Shown piece by piece: positions 1 to 9,720 of a stretch of DNA of 64,000 nucleotides. Position 1 is the first letter of the stretch, and the number at the start of each line of letters is the position of its first letter. The notes under the pieces were generated by a model. The model saw only the letters and a program-made list of their open reading frames with translations, was not told the origin of the DNA and made no database searches. Origin of the DNA: Rhynchopus euleeides. Its lineage: Eukaryota > Euglenozoa > Diplonemea > Diplonemida > Diplonemidae. The translations under genes were made by a program, and so were the position numbers. The DNA lies in assembly GCA_963210315.1 (NCBI GenBank), contig OY723241.1, positions 434,001 through 498,000 on the forward strand, read 5' to 3'.

Positions 1-129
1 CGGGATGCACGGGATGACCCAGTCCTGTGGGGTGGAGTAGTTGCCGCCCGCAGTGCCCTTGAGAGGGACCTGTGCCACAGCCCCCTCTGCAGCACACACC
101 GCCAGGGCGGCAAGCACCGCGCCACGCAT
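1..129 (-). CDS. N-terminus of a secreted protein (partial, continues off the left edge)
   Basis: An open frame of 43 codons starts at ATG 129-127 and runs off the window. The first ~20 residues (MRGAVLAALAVCAAEGAVA) form a textbook signal peptide: one Arg, an Ala/Leu/Val core, then small residues at a plausible cleavage site AVA-Q. The mature part begins QVPLKGTAGGNYSTPQDWVI and contains a Cys near the edge. No family can be assigned from so little. It lies on the same strand as every other host gene here. The frame is short, so the evidence is the signal peptide and position, not homology. The first exon may also end outside the window. Confidence 0.55.
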   Translation of the reverse strand, partial: MRGAVLAALAVCAAEGAVAQVPLKGTAGGNYSTPQDWVIPCIP

Positions 130-3106
130 CTTGCAGGGACACCTCACCTGCAGGGTGGTGGGGCGTGTGAAGTGGGGTGCGAGGCGTGTGGGGCTGAACT
201 GGTCATGGGAGAAGGTGTGTAGCGGACTGGGTGGCAGCCAGCCCACAGCACACCCACACACCACCCACCCAGCGGGACCCCCCTCACGGTTTTGGGGGGG
301 GCGGTGGGGTGGTGAATTGTGTTGGGGGCAATATCCTGCGGTGACAACAAGGGGGGCCGCGGTGCGGGGATTGGTGGGAATGGGGAGGGGGCAGGGGGGG
401 CGTACGGCCCGCCACGAGTTACGTCCTCTCGGTGTCTGCCGCTGCATCTCCTGGCAGCTGGACGGGATCTGCTTTCTTGTCTTTGCAGGGCTAAGCGGAG
501 GCCCATTCCAAGGATGGGGCGTGTGCCACCCCCCTGTGTCAAATTTCTCGGATTTTCAAGAACTCTCTCGAGCCGTGGGCTCTCTCTGCCGCAAAGCACG
601 TAGCTTTTAGACGCCCCTCCTCATCAACCACCCAAAAAAATCCTTTGTTTTCTGCCAACCCTGTTGCCAGGTGTATGGTGGCCCGCCAACAGCTTGTGCG
701 TAGTTTAGACGCCATTCTGGGGACAAAGGCTCGTGGATGATGCTTGCTTCATGATGGCAGACACACCGCCTACAAGCAAGAGTCTTTGCCTTCTAAGGAC
801 AGACGTGCCCTCGAGAGGGGATGCACGGAGGGTGCAACAAAAAATACAGACAAAAGAAGCAGGACCAGATGGAGGCGAGAGAGAGAGAGAGAGTTAGAGC
901 CAATCAAAACTGGAGAAGAAAAAACAATCAGGAAAGGTGGCAGGTGGCGAACACCGCCGTCAACACGAGCCTGTGGTGTGCAGCGGGTCCTGCACATTCC
1001 CCCACCCCCACCCGTCAAGTGCAACAAGACGCGATTCTTCTTTTTTTTTTTTGCGCAGATATTTTGAACAATCTGGAATGTTCCCGAGCAGCCCCTCCCC
1101 ACAAGCGAGAAGGTCCTGTTTCGCGGCTCCCACCTCGCAGGCGCTGTGAGTGAATATCACAACGACAAGCCCAGCCGTGTGCCACCCCGTTCCTCTTTCC
1201 CGATGAAAATTACCGCCGGCGATTCGTCTATAGTTAGTCCCCCCTCCCCACCCTCACCCCCATACCGACCGATCGGGTGGTGCCTGAAGCCCGGGGCATC
1301 CAACTTATTCAGCGCGTTGGCGTTGCGTTATTTAGCATTCTTCGTTGAGAGCCCCACTGGCATTTTCATGACACTGCCAACACATACACATACCGCAGGA
1401 CTGCTTTTCCGGAAATCGGGCGATGTTGTGCCAATCCCAGTCGGGCCCAAGTAAACCGCACAAGCTATCCTGGGAAATCCCGCATGGGATGCACAGGGCC
1501 TATGTCGCCTTCACTCTGTGGTGAAATGGATTTCCCGCGCGTTTGAAAAAAGAGGGTTATTTTTTTTTGTTTCGTGCAGATCGCACCGCAAGTGAATCCT
1601 AAAGCTACCCTACACACACACACACGCGCAAACCTTTTTTTGTGGGGGAAAACGCGTCGGTGGCACCTGGGTATAGGGGCAGCCCACAAACCCACTTGCT
1701 ATCCCATCGGTGAGCACGCCGTTCGCCAATGATACCACACACTCCACACCGGAACCTTTCTGGAGCAGGGAAAGCACCACGAGAGAGTATCGTACAATCT
1801 CGCCAAAACAAAGGTTGTCCAGGGAAAACTGGGCACCTCAGCTCGCCACCAAACTCGGAGGTAATGACCTTAAAGGTGGAGGGTGCTAAAGTGCGCTCCT
1901 CAGCCTGATGCCCAACGGGAAGGCAGGCAGCCATGTCGGCAAAAGGGATACGGGGGTGGGGCGCGATGTGGGAGAAAGGAACGAACGGCAAAAAAAAGTG
2001 CATTGCCCTCGGTGATACATCTAAAGGAAACAGGGGAGGGGGGTGTGTGGGGGTGTGGGGTGAATGGAATGGGCGGAAGGTATTACCCTTCGACGCGCAA
2101 GGGGGGGAGAGAGGGACGGCACGCTGAGTGACGCCCCTTCTCCGCTTCTTTCCCCGGGGGGGGGGGGGGGGGGGCGCTGAAGTCCGTCGATTTTTTTGTC
2201 AAAACACAACATATCCAGAGTAAAGCCCCAGAGCCGATCTCCTTGAACTCGTTACTCGTTGCATGCACGGCCGTGTGTTGAAGCACTTCGTGGCGCAGGG
2301 AGGAGGGGAGGGAGAGGGGGCCACAGCAAGACTCTCGATCTGAGAGAGCAAGCGCCTTGGGTGAGGAGATTTAGACTGGGGAGGGTGTGTGCGTGAAAGG
2401 GCTGCCCGTCTGGCTGAAGTCCCGTTACCGGGTGGTCGTGCTAAGTATCGGAAATGCATCATCCGAGATTCTCCCAAAAAAAAATGCCACGACCACCCCG
2501 GCCCTACAACATTTCTTTTTGCTCCGGGCAATATTTTTTGCCACCTCTTTTATTTGTTTTGCTTGAAACATGCTGCCAGGGGGATGGATCTCCTTTTGGG
2601 AGACTAGTCCTCGGAGACTTAGACTTCCTGATTGTCTTCCACGAGACGGACGGAGACCTAGTCTAGAAAACAAAAAAACCACCCTATCTTCCGCCAGGGC
2701 AAACCACCGCCGGTTGCAGCCCCCCACCACTCCCTCTTTTCACTCTCTCCTAAGAACCCAGGCATCAGGACCCATTCAGACAAGACGCCCCCAGGAGCGC
2801 GGGGAAAAACCGATCACTAAACCACCCCTTCTTTCCCCCTCCTGCCGGTGACCATAGCGTGTGAACCACCTGGCTGTGTGTACTGCTTGGCGCGAAGGGT
2901 CTGCGCTAATGTGACACCGTGTTGTAGTCGAGCAGCGATCATTTAGAACCCTCATGCATTCTTCCAGCAAACAAGATTTGAAGTTCTGCTATTTGTTTGT
3001 CCGAACACCGTTGCCAGCTCGTGATGTCGGCGCTGTGTGTTGCAGGATCCTGAAAGCGAGTTTTTAAAAAAAATGATCAGATATGAAAAAGCTAGCTCGC
3101 AATCTT
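130..3106. other. Gene-poor stretch upstream of the secreted-protein gene
   Basis: No supported gene. It contains homopolymer and simple-repeat tracts: T-runs near 1040 and 1560, (AC)n at 1613-1628, (GA)n near 880, and a G-run of about 18 bp at 2157-2174. ORFs here are low-complexity and overlap each other on both strands. The first few hundred bases presumably hold the promoter and 5' UTR of the gene starting at 129, but no motif could be identified. Confidence 0.5.
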
Positions 3107-3109
3107 CTA

Positions 3110-4245
3110 AACCCTGTGCCTGGAATTTTGACCGAGTTAGATAAAATTTTCAGTGCAATCCTTCAGCACCTCCCCCCTAGATTTTTAGGTTTTCTTGACC
3201 CAATGGTCGAAATCTGCGACATAGTGGAAATCCCGGGGACATGTCGAATTCGAAAATTTTGGGTTAAAAAACCCCAGGGGGGACCCTTTGGTTTCACCCC
3301 CTGTTGGGGGGCCTGGTGGGCGTTCAGGTGAGCTGCGACCTTTGGTTCTGACAGAGTGCAGCAATGGTAATCAACCGTCGTGAACGTACTTTCGTGCCGG
3401 CATGGCTATCCATGGGCACCGTCGCATGTCGCCGCATCCGTTCCGATCACAAGTGCCAGAGGCAAATCAGGAGTCCTGGTCCAGTGCAGGCACCTGCGCT
3501 GCAGATACCCAAGGGACTGTTGTGCACAAAAATGCACACACAAGGACATCAACTGACCGAGGCAATGCAGCTCGCAGCCTATCGATTCGATTCGGGGCAC
3601 AAGCCTCACGAGCTGGTCACGCGATACCACGTTACTCTGCGTGGCGTATTCCGTGCAGCCGAAATGGCTTGGGCAGCAGTGCACAGGGGACCTTCTGCTG
3701 CACTGCGACAGGACAACCCAAGCACGTGCCGCGTACATCCAGAGGTGAAGTTGAATGAGGAAGATCAGTGGCTTCTGGGAGGAAGAGGGCGACCGCATCC
3801 ACGTCGCGGATAACACACTCAGCACACGAGCGGGCGTTGCATGAAATCCCCCATGTGTAAACAGGGGGAATCGGGCTTTTAGGGGATCCTGGTCAGGAAT
3901 AAAAATTTCCACACATATTTTTCGACTTCCTGAGGCCAAAAACCGGTGTTCCTGGACCCAGATGTGACATCTGGATGACATAATAAAAATCCAGAGTGCC
4001 TTAGAGGCGCGCGGGACATTTTTTTGGGGTTCGTGACTGGGGACCCCCTATTTTGGGGGATTTCCCGTAGGTGGAAAATGTCGATTTTCCAATTTTAAAT
4101 CACTCTGGGGGCACCTGCGGGGCCATATTTTGCATTTTCAGACAGGGGACATATACCCTACAAACCCGATTTTCGGGTTTTTTGACCATTTTATGCCTTG
4201 TGCGAAAACGCGATATTTTTTGGACAAAATTCCAGGCACAGGGTT
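3110..4245. mobile_element. Non-autonomous inverted-repeat transposon with 3-bp target duplication
   Basis: The left end reads AACCCTGTGCCTGGAATTTT and the right end is its reverse complement (4226-4245). CTA stands immediately outside both ends (3107-3109 and 4246-4248), as expected for a 3-bp target-site duplication. The interior near each end is A/T-rich with further loosely inverted stretches. A 3-bp duplication recalls PIF/Harbinger-type elements, but the CTA triplet and lack of a DDE domain leave the superfamily open. It carries one helix-turn-helix-like ORF (3364-3813). Confidence 0.7.
3364..3813 (+). CDS. Helix-turn-helix-like ORF inside the 3110-4245 element
   Basis: 149 codons, preceded by non-coding element sequence. 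The middle (residues about 60-125: LTEAMQLAAYRFDSGHKPHE then LVTRYHV...VFRAAEMAWAAV) has the helix-turn-helix rhythm of transposase N-terminal DNA-binding domains: an acidic first helix, a Gly/His turn, then a V..R recognition-like helix. The first 55 residues are unconvincing and the true start may be internal. There is no catalytic DDE segment, so this is probably a remnant of a transposase left in a deleted element. It could also be a chance ORF. Confidence 0.35.
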   Translation: MVINRRERTFVPAWLSMGTVACRRIRSDHKCQRQIRSPGPVQAPALQIPKGLLCTKMHTQGHQLTEAMQLAAYRFDSGHKPHELVTRYHVTLRGVFRAAEMAWAAVHRGPSAALRQDNPSTCRVHPEVKLNEEDQWLLGGRGRPHPRRG

Positions 4246-4248
4246 CTA

Positions 4249-5022
4249 ATAAGCCTCTGAGCCCCCCAACAAGACATAATGGGCGCGCCGTGGGATTGCA
4301 TGGTATATCTCAGTGGTCTATCACATGCGGCGTAACAAGGCCAGTGGGGTCATGGGTGGAGGGTGGATGTGGAATCAGATTTTCCAGTCTCGCTGGGAGT
4401 CGACGGGGAGGGGGGGAGGGGGAGAGGGGAGGTCAAACAAGCAAGCAAAACAGACAGCTAGACAGCGCAACAAGACAACAAAGCACGGCAGAAAAAAATG
4501 CAAAAAAAATGCACAAAATAGGCAGCCAAATGCGATGGTCAAAAAATCCCCCCCACACACACCCCCACTCTCGCCAGGGCCACCCTGACACTCACGCGGT
4601 TGGCTTGAGGGAGAAACGTGGAGGCGGGGGGGGATTCTGTGGCCACGCCTTAAAAGAGAAGGGAGTGCCTTCGGAAGGGCCTTAGAGAGAGGAAGGGGGA
4701 AAAGACCCTGCACGGATCACGGGCCCCTTCTACATTGTGTGGGTGTTGCGGGTGTAGCTTTCCTTGAACGATTTTGAACGGTGATATTTTTCTTCTCTTG
4801 CTTGAAATCAGACAGAGAGGGGTTGAGGTTGTGGGGCGTGCCCTTTGCGAGAGCCCTCTCCATGCCGTGAGAGGTGTTGTGTGTGTGTGTGACAGTGGAG
4901 ATCACATCAAGAGCAGCTCACAGGGTGCACTCTCGGTGTGCTCTGCACGACTAGAAAAGAACACATTTGACATTGTGCTGTGGGTGTGTGGGCTAAAAAC
5001 AACTTGAAAAAAAAAAGATGTC
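4249..5022. other. Non-coding stretch between small elements
   Basis: No supported gene. At 4762-4781 there is TTGAACGATTTTGAACGG, matching the tail of the LINE family seen at 11237 and 58190, so this may be a tiny 3'-end remnant. The rest is purine-rich and low in complexity (G-rich 4400-4435, A-rich 4490-4515). Confidence 0.4.
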
Positions 5023-5115
5023 CTTCGCTACCAGTCACAGCCCGTCAGTCAAGGAGGGGAAGTGGGCCGTGGCTCACTTGTTCTCACTCAGTCACACCTG
5101 GTAGCGAGGGCCCCC
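5023..5115. mobile_element. Small palindromic MITE, family S, copy 1
   Basis: About 90 bp with inverted ends CTTCGCTACCAGTCAC and CACACCTGGTAGCGAGGGCCCCC, and a GTCAGTC / ACTCAGTC core. Two more copies are at 60444-60553 and 63643-63747; the core of the second is in opposite orientation. Non-coding. Confidence 0.65.
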
Positions 5116-5938
5116 ACATTGTTGTTAGCCCCCATTTAAAACTTTACGTTTTAAACGTTTTAAACGTTTTAAATGTTTTAAATGTTTTAAATTAAAACGC
5201 GTTTTAAATTACAGGGGGGGGTCAAATAAACGTACTTAGTTGAATAGTAGTACTTAGCCGAATAGTAGTACTTATTTTTTTGGGGCTCTGGGGCACGTTG
5301 GGCCGTTGAATAGTAGTACTTACTTTTCACCCTTTTTTTTTGGGAAAATTTTCCGTTTTTTTTGAGATTTTCTTTTTGGAGACACACAAATCTGCAAACT
5401 TTGGGGCAAGGAATGGGGACAACGGGGTCTATTGGTGCCACTTAGGGGAACCAGGGTGCACGGGGTCCGTAGAGGGGGGAAGTGACCTACGCTCAAAGAT
5501 ATGTCGTGACGAAGGGAATCGGGGCATCCCCCCTCAGACACATACGGACGGGAAACCAGCGAACCCGCAAACTCCTGCGGTCCAGAGGCATCAGAACCAC
5601 TGCTGAAGACCGCAAACCCGGAAACCCGCAAACTCCTGGGGTCCAGAGGCGTCAAAATCACTGCTGAAGAGCGGCGCGCATTAAACGACTCCTCATCTAC
5701 GGCGTCCGCAGTCCCTACCACCAACGAGAAGATGTGGACGGATGGCCCCAGACACACCTCACCATAGATGTAGCCTTCGAGGACCAGCTGAGCCCACCCC
5801 CCACCCCCCGCAGCCCCCTTCCCTGACGTTGTTTGACATTCTCTCCTGTTGTGCAGCACTGATCAACACACGCCCGCAAACCCGCAATCCAACTGCCCAG
5901 ATTTCACCATCCACCAACAGAGCCAATAGCTTCGGCTG

Positions 5939-7782
5939 GTGTCCGACATAATGATGACGTCCGATGCTTTCATGTGCCTCCTGCTGATGGAATGCCTCCT
6001 GTTCAAGATATTCGAGGATGGGCCACCGCCATGCGCTCCCCGGCCTTCCTTCAACCAACTGGCCCGGGCCAGGGCACGCTGCAATGGCCCGATTTTTTCA
6101 TGGCCGAAGACACAAGCCAAACCTTCAACCGACTGCTCCACGCCGAAGACGCAAGCCGAACCTTCAACCGACTGCTCCGCGCCGAAGACACAAGCCGAAC
6201 CTTCAACCGACTGCTCCACGCCGAAGACGCAAGCCGAACCTTCAACCGACTGCTCCGCGCCGAAGACACAAGCCGAACCTTCAACCGACTGCTCCGCGCC
6301 GAAGACACAAGCTAAACCTTCAACCGACTGCTCCGCGCCGAAGACACAAGCCGAACCTTCAATCGACTGCTCCACGCTGAAGACACAAGCCAAACCTTCA
6401 ACCGACTGCTCCGCGCCGAAGACACAAGCCAAACCCATTCCAGTCCTTCGGGGTGGGTGTGAGGCACAGCCGACGGAAGCGCACGGAGGCGGCCCCAAAA
6501 GGGCCGAGTTTTTAAAAGGGCATTCCTCAAAGAATGTCAAGGTGGGGTACTGGCTGACGACGAGCGACGTGGGGAACCTGCTGGTTCACTACCTGCAGCC
6601 CGCTGGTGTAGAAGCAGTGTCCCGTGTCGCCAACCCCCGGTATGATCCGGTGAAAAACCCGGACGGTACTCGTTTTTTTGAGTACTGCCAGTTCGAGAGC
6701 ATCACAAAAGGGATGAAGCGCTATCCAGCTAGTCCCCAGGGTGTGGCGTTCTGGGAGACAAAATCGGAGTGGCAGGGTTGTGTGGTGAACACACACAACA
6801 ACACAGGCCTCCACGGGGTCTTTTGTGCTTTCCGGGAGGATGAGTGTATCGTGATTGACGACCACGCGATCATTCACGGTTCTCCACTCGCCAAGAGCCT
6901 CGAGCAGAAGTTCAGCACTGTCCGTGTGGTGTTGAGTGGGATGCAGAAGGACGCGTGGTCGTGTGGGATTCAGGCCGTCCGGCATGCAACACACTTTTTC
7001 CCCACACGGATTCATCAGCTGTCTTCAGCTGCTGATATCGAGCGGGAGGTCCAAGAACGCCAGGCACCCTCCAAAGACGATCTCAAATCTGTGATCCGTG
7101 ATCTTCGGGAGCTGTTGGCTGCGGAGACCGCGTGCGCGATTGTGGTTTCTGCGAGCAACGACGACGCTGGACCGAACGACGACACTACCTCAGAGAACGA
7201 TGACGCTGACTCAGAGGGCGGCGCTGGATCGAATGGCAGCTCTGAGAGCACCTGCGACGACGACGACGACGACGACATCGAAAAAGTCTCTGTTCTCGAA
7301 GAACTCGAAAAGAACGGCTCTGATGACGGGAGTGGGGACAGTGGGGAGGGAAGGGAGGAAGGGAACACGGGTGGGGAAGGGAACACGGGTGGGGATACCG
7401 AGAGTGCAACGAAGGGGGAGACCCCTTCCCCGGATATTGTGCTCTCGGTTGAAAACCTAAAGGAGTTTTTGGGGGGGGAAATTAAGCACTGCAGGGCCCC
7501 TTCAAAGGTTGGGGATACAACCCGCCGGGCCTGCTACACGTCCCACTACAAGCAGGCTGTAGCCTCCTTGTTGTGGGCTGGGCTCCCGGTGATGGAGACC
7601 ATGCGTGCTTACCTTTTTGCTCCTCCTACTCCTCCTGGTAACCCTCCTATCCAAGTGAACCGGGACCAGTGTTCGACAACGGCAACTCGTTGGAAGAGAG
7701 ACTTTCCCAAGGATAAGGCGATGAAGAGCCTCCCAGCAAATGATGGAAAAACACATGCCAAAAGAAAGGCGGGGGGGGGGGG
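5939..7782 (+). CDS. P1 product, N-terminal half: 13-residue repeats, Ulp1/C48-like protease, acidic linker, HTH
   Basis: The frame opens at ATG 5939 (start uncertain; MPPADGM in another frame is also possible). Residues ~56-166 are nine units, the last partial, of a 13-residue repeat PKTQAEPSTDCSA. Residues ~205-385 resemble a CE-clan (Ulp1/SENP) cysteine protease: His292 in the LHGVFCAF strand, Asp307 in IVIDDHA, Gln336 and Cys342 in GMQKDAWSCGIQAVRHA, giving the H-D-Q-C order of the family. A Ser/Asp/Glu-rich linker follows (residues ~405-490), then a segment with YTSHYKQAVASLLWAGLP and STTATRWKRDF that looks like a CENP-B/pogo-type HTH. At the G-run 7771-7782 the sense frame moves to that of the transposase. 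In SUMO pathways such proteases cleave Ubl conjugates; a role in transposition is inference. Confidence 0.72.
6104..6436 (+). repeat. 39-bp coding minisatellite in P1
   Basis: Eight full and one partial copy of a 39-bp unit starting CCGAAGACACAAGCC, differing at a few sites. The length is a multiple of three, so unit number can vary without shifting the frame. All three forward frames and the reverse strand stay open across it, which explains several spurious ORFs. The deletion derivative P2 lacks it. Confidence 0.9.
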
Positions 7783-9216
7783 AGGTCGTGTTTCTTTCCT
7801 GAGGTGGAGGCCCACGTGCTTAAAGAAGTGGGAGAACGGCGGAAGAACGACTTGCCAACGACGCGCCGCAAAATCAAGGAGCTTGCCATGTCCTTTGTTC
7901 CCTTCCCGAAAGGCTTCCAGGCTTCGGTGGAGTGGATTGACGGTTGGGCCAGGAGAAACAAGTTTCAATTTCGTACTTCGCGCATTGCCAAGCTTTCTCT
8001 TGAAAAAGCCCGGGTCCAGTTGCACAGCTTCTGGTCCACCATCAGACGCCTCTCCATCGGGTCCGAGCTGCTGCACAACCCCTTTGGTACTTTTGACCTG
8101 GTTGTGAATGTGGATGAGTCTGCCTTGTACAAGAGCTCTACCCGCAGGGACAAACTGTTGTGCTACACCACTGACACCAACATCATGGTCGATACCGATG
8201 CTGGCAAAAATAGATTTGCCACGTTGATTGGTGCTGTCACGTTCAGTGTGAAAGACAGGACCATTCTTGCGACAAAGCAGTCGATCGTTTTTAAAGGTGC
8301 GGGCGAGAGGATAAAGAAGGAGGAGCATCAGATTCACAAAGACTCGGGGGTTAACTGTACTTTCCAGAAAACCGGCTGGGTCAAAGAAGCCGAGTGGCGG
8401 TGGTGGATTGACAGCGTCTTGGCCCCCATTTGCAAAAACAAAAACGTGCTTGTCATTTATGACTCGGCGACAACACACATTGCACCAAAAAATGTTGCGT
8501 ACTTGCACAGGAAGACGGGGGCGAAGTCAGCGGTCATTCCAGGTGGGTTGACAGGAACAGTGCAGTACCTTGATGTGCATGCATTTGCACCATTCAAGGC
8601 TGCCTTCCACACTCACCTGGAAGGGCTCAAGGACAAAGCCCGTCTCGAGATGAAGAAATCAACAGCCGAAGGTTTTCGCCAGGATTGTCGCTTCACAGAG
8701 AGGTGGTACCGCGAGGCCATGTGCACCTCTGTTGGAGCTGTTTGGGGAAAGTCGGTGGAAAGTGTGAGGGGGGAGGTGGTAGCCGAGCGCTTGCGGGATA
8801 TGGGGTACGTGCTGAAGGTGTCGGGTGAGGAGGACGGGTTCGTGAAGAGCTCCCTTTGTCCGGACCTCACCTTCGCACCAAGCACAGAAACATCCCCTGA
8901 GGCTGGTGGTGCGGACCTTGAACCTGGGTTGGACGGGAAGGCAAAAGAGAGCACAGAGAAGCAGTCCACCCAAAAGAAAGTTGTGTCTCAGCCAACCCAA
9001 CAGTCAAGCATCTTGGCATGGGCGAAGCCGGTTCGTGTGAACTCTCTCACACAGACACAGCCTTCCCAGTCCTCCCAGTCCTCCCAAAAGAAGCGCGCAG
9101 CGTCCCCGACCACCCAGACTCCCAACAAACACCGCAGGCTCTGCAAAGGGTGTAGGAAGCCTGGGCACAACATGCAGACTTGCCCCAACAAGCCCAAGAA
9201 CTTGAAGAAGAAGTAA
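7744..9216 (+). CDS. P1 product, C-terminal half: DDE-superfamily transposase with zinc knuckle
   Basis: The frame is open from 7744; coding sense runs from the G-run at 7771-7782 (GTG at 7804 is not a convincing start). This is the DDE_1 type (pogo/Tigger/jerky-like): first Asp in VVNVDESALY (codon 8113), second in VIYDSATTH (8461), third in VQYLDVHAFAPFK (8572). The last two are 36 residues apart. The C-terminal ~110 residues are Ser/Gln/Lys-rich and end in a CX2CX4HX4C zinc knuckle (CKGCRKPGHNMQTC) and a lysine tail. The enzyme would excise and insert the element at TA. Joined to the upstream frame it would make one polypeptide of about 1,090 residues. Confidence 0.83.
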   Translation, partial: WKNTCQKKGGGGGRSCFFPEVEAHVLKEVGERRKNDLPTTRRKIKELAMSFVPFPKGFQASVEWIDGWARRNKFQFRTSRIAKLSLEKARVQLHSFWSTIRRLSIGSELLHNPFGTFDLVVNVDESALYKSSTRRDKLLCYTTDTNIMVDTDAGKNRFATLIGAVTFSVKDRTILATKQSIVFKGAGERIKKEEHQIHKDSGVNCTFQKTGWVKEAEWRWWIDSVLAPICKNKNVLVIYDSATTHIAPKNVAYLHRKTGAKSAVIPGGLTGTVQYLDVHAFAPFKAAFHTHLEGLKDKARLEMKKSTAEGFRQDCRFTERWYREAMCTSVGAVWGKSVESVRGEVVAERLRDMGYVLKVSGEEDGFVKSSLCPDLTFAPSTETSPEAGGADLEPGLDGKAKESTEKQSTQKKVVSQPTQQSSILAWAKPVRVNSLTQTQPSQSSQSSQKKRAASPTTQTPNKHRRLCKGCRKPGHNMQTCPNKPKNLKKK

Positions 9217-9720
9217 GTTGGGGCGTGCTGGTTGTGGCTTGTCTTTTTCACATCTTTTTTTTAAGCATCAACGCACCAACCAACCACCGACAGTGAAGCT
9301 GACAGCTCTGATGAACTGTGTATGCTTTCACTAACTCAACAAGAATGTCAACCAGGGGGGGCACCAGAGGGGGGGGGGGCAATACAAATCAAAACGGTAC
9401 GAAACCAAATGAGGGGCGAGTGGTAGGACGAGAACAGAGCGGATACTCGACCGGAAGGCAGAAGAAGTGAGAGACGGACGACAGCAGTGACCAGCGCGCC
9501 CCTGGTGGACCAAACAGCCCCGCAGAGCCCCTGCAAACAGCGTTTTTAGGAAAAGTTGAATAGACGTACTAAGTACGTCTATTCGCTCGCAAACTATTTA
9601 TTAATTTTCTGGCGAGGTCGATTTAGGCCCGCGCGTTCGCCGAATAGTAGTACTAAGTACGTTTATTTGACCCCCCCCTGTAATTTAAAACGGAGTTTAA
9701 AACGGGGGTTAAAACAGGGC

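Larger units (their letters stand above)
5212..9680 (+). mobile_element. P1: complete pogo/Tc1-type DNA transposon with Ulp1-like protease and DDE transposase
   Basis: 4469 bp, flanked by TA at 5210-5211 and 9681-9682, the target duplication typical of the Tc1/mariner/pogo superfamily. Terminal inverted repeats begin CAGGGGGGGTCAAATAAACG. Repeated GAATAGTAGTACTTA motifs lie just inside both ends (for example 5240-5315 on the left and around 9640-9660 on the right), probably transposase-binding sites. The coding region spans 5939-9216 on the plus strand. A shorter derivative, P2 (47237-48995), has the same ends. The reading frame is interrupted at a 12-G run, so present activity is uncertain. 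Confidence 0.88.
5140..9720. repeat. AT-rich palindromic repeat Q1 (GTTTTAAAC units), split by transposon P1
   Basis: 5140-5209 is a run of GTTTTAAAC-type units and 9683-9720 continues the same palindrome (TTTAAAACGG, GTTTAAAACGGGG). P1 sits at the central TA. A second copy, Q2 (11128-12445), is occupied at the equivalent TA by a different element. Only the outer ~110 bp belong to Q1. Confidence 0.65.

Noticed and set aside
6104..6436. CRISPR-like array
   Set aside because: 39-bp units are contiguous with no spacers and lie in frame inside a coding region.
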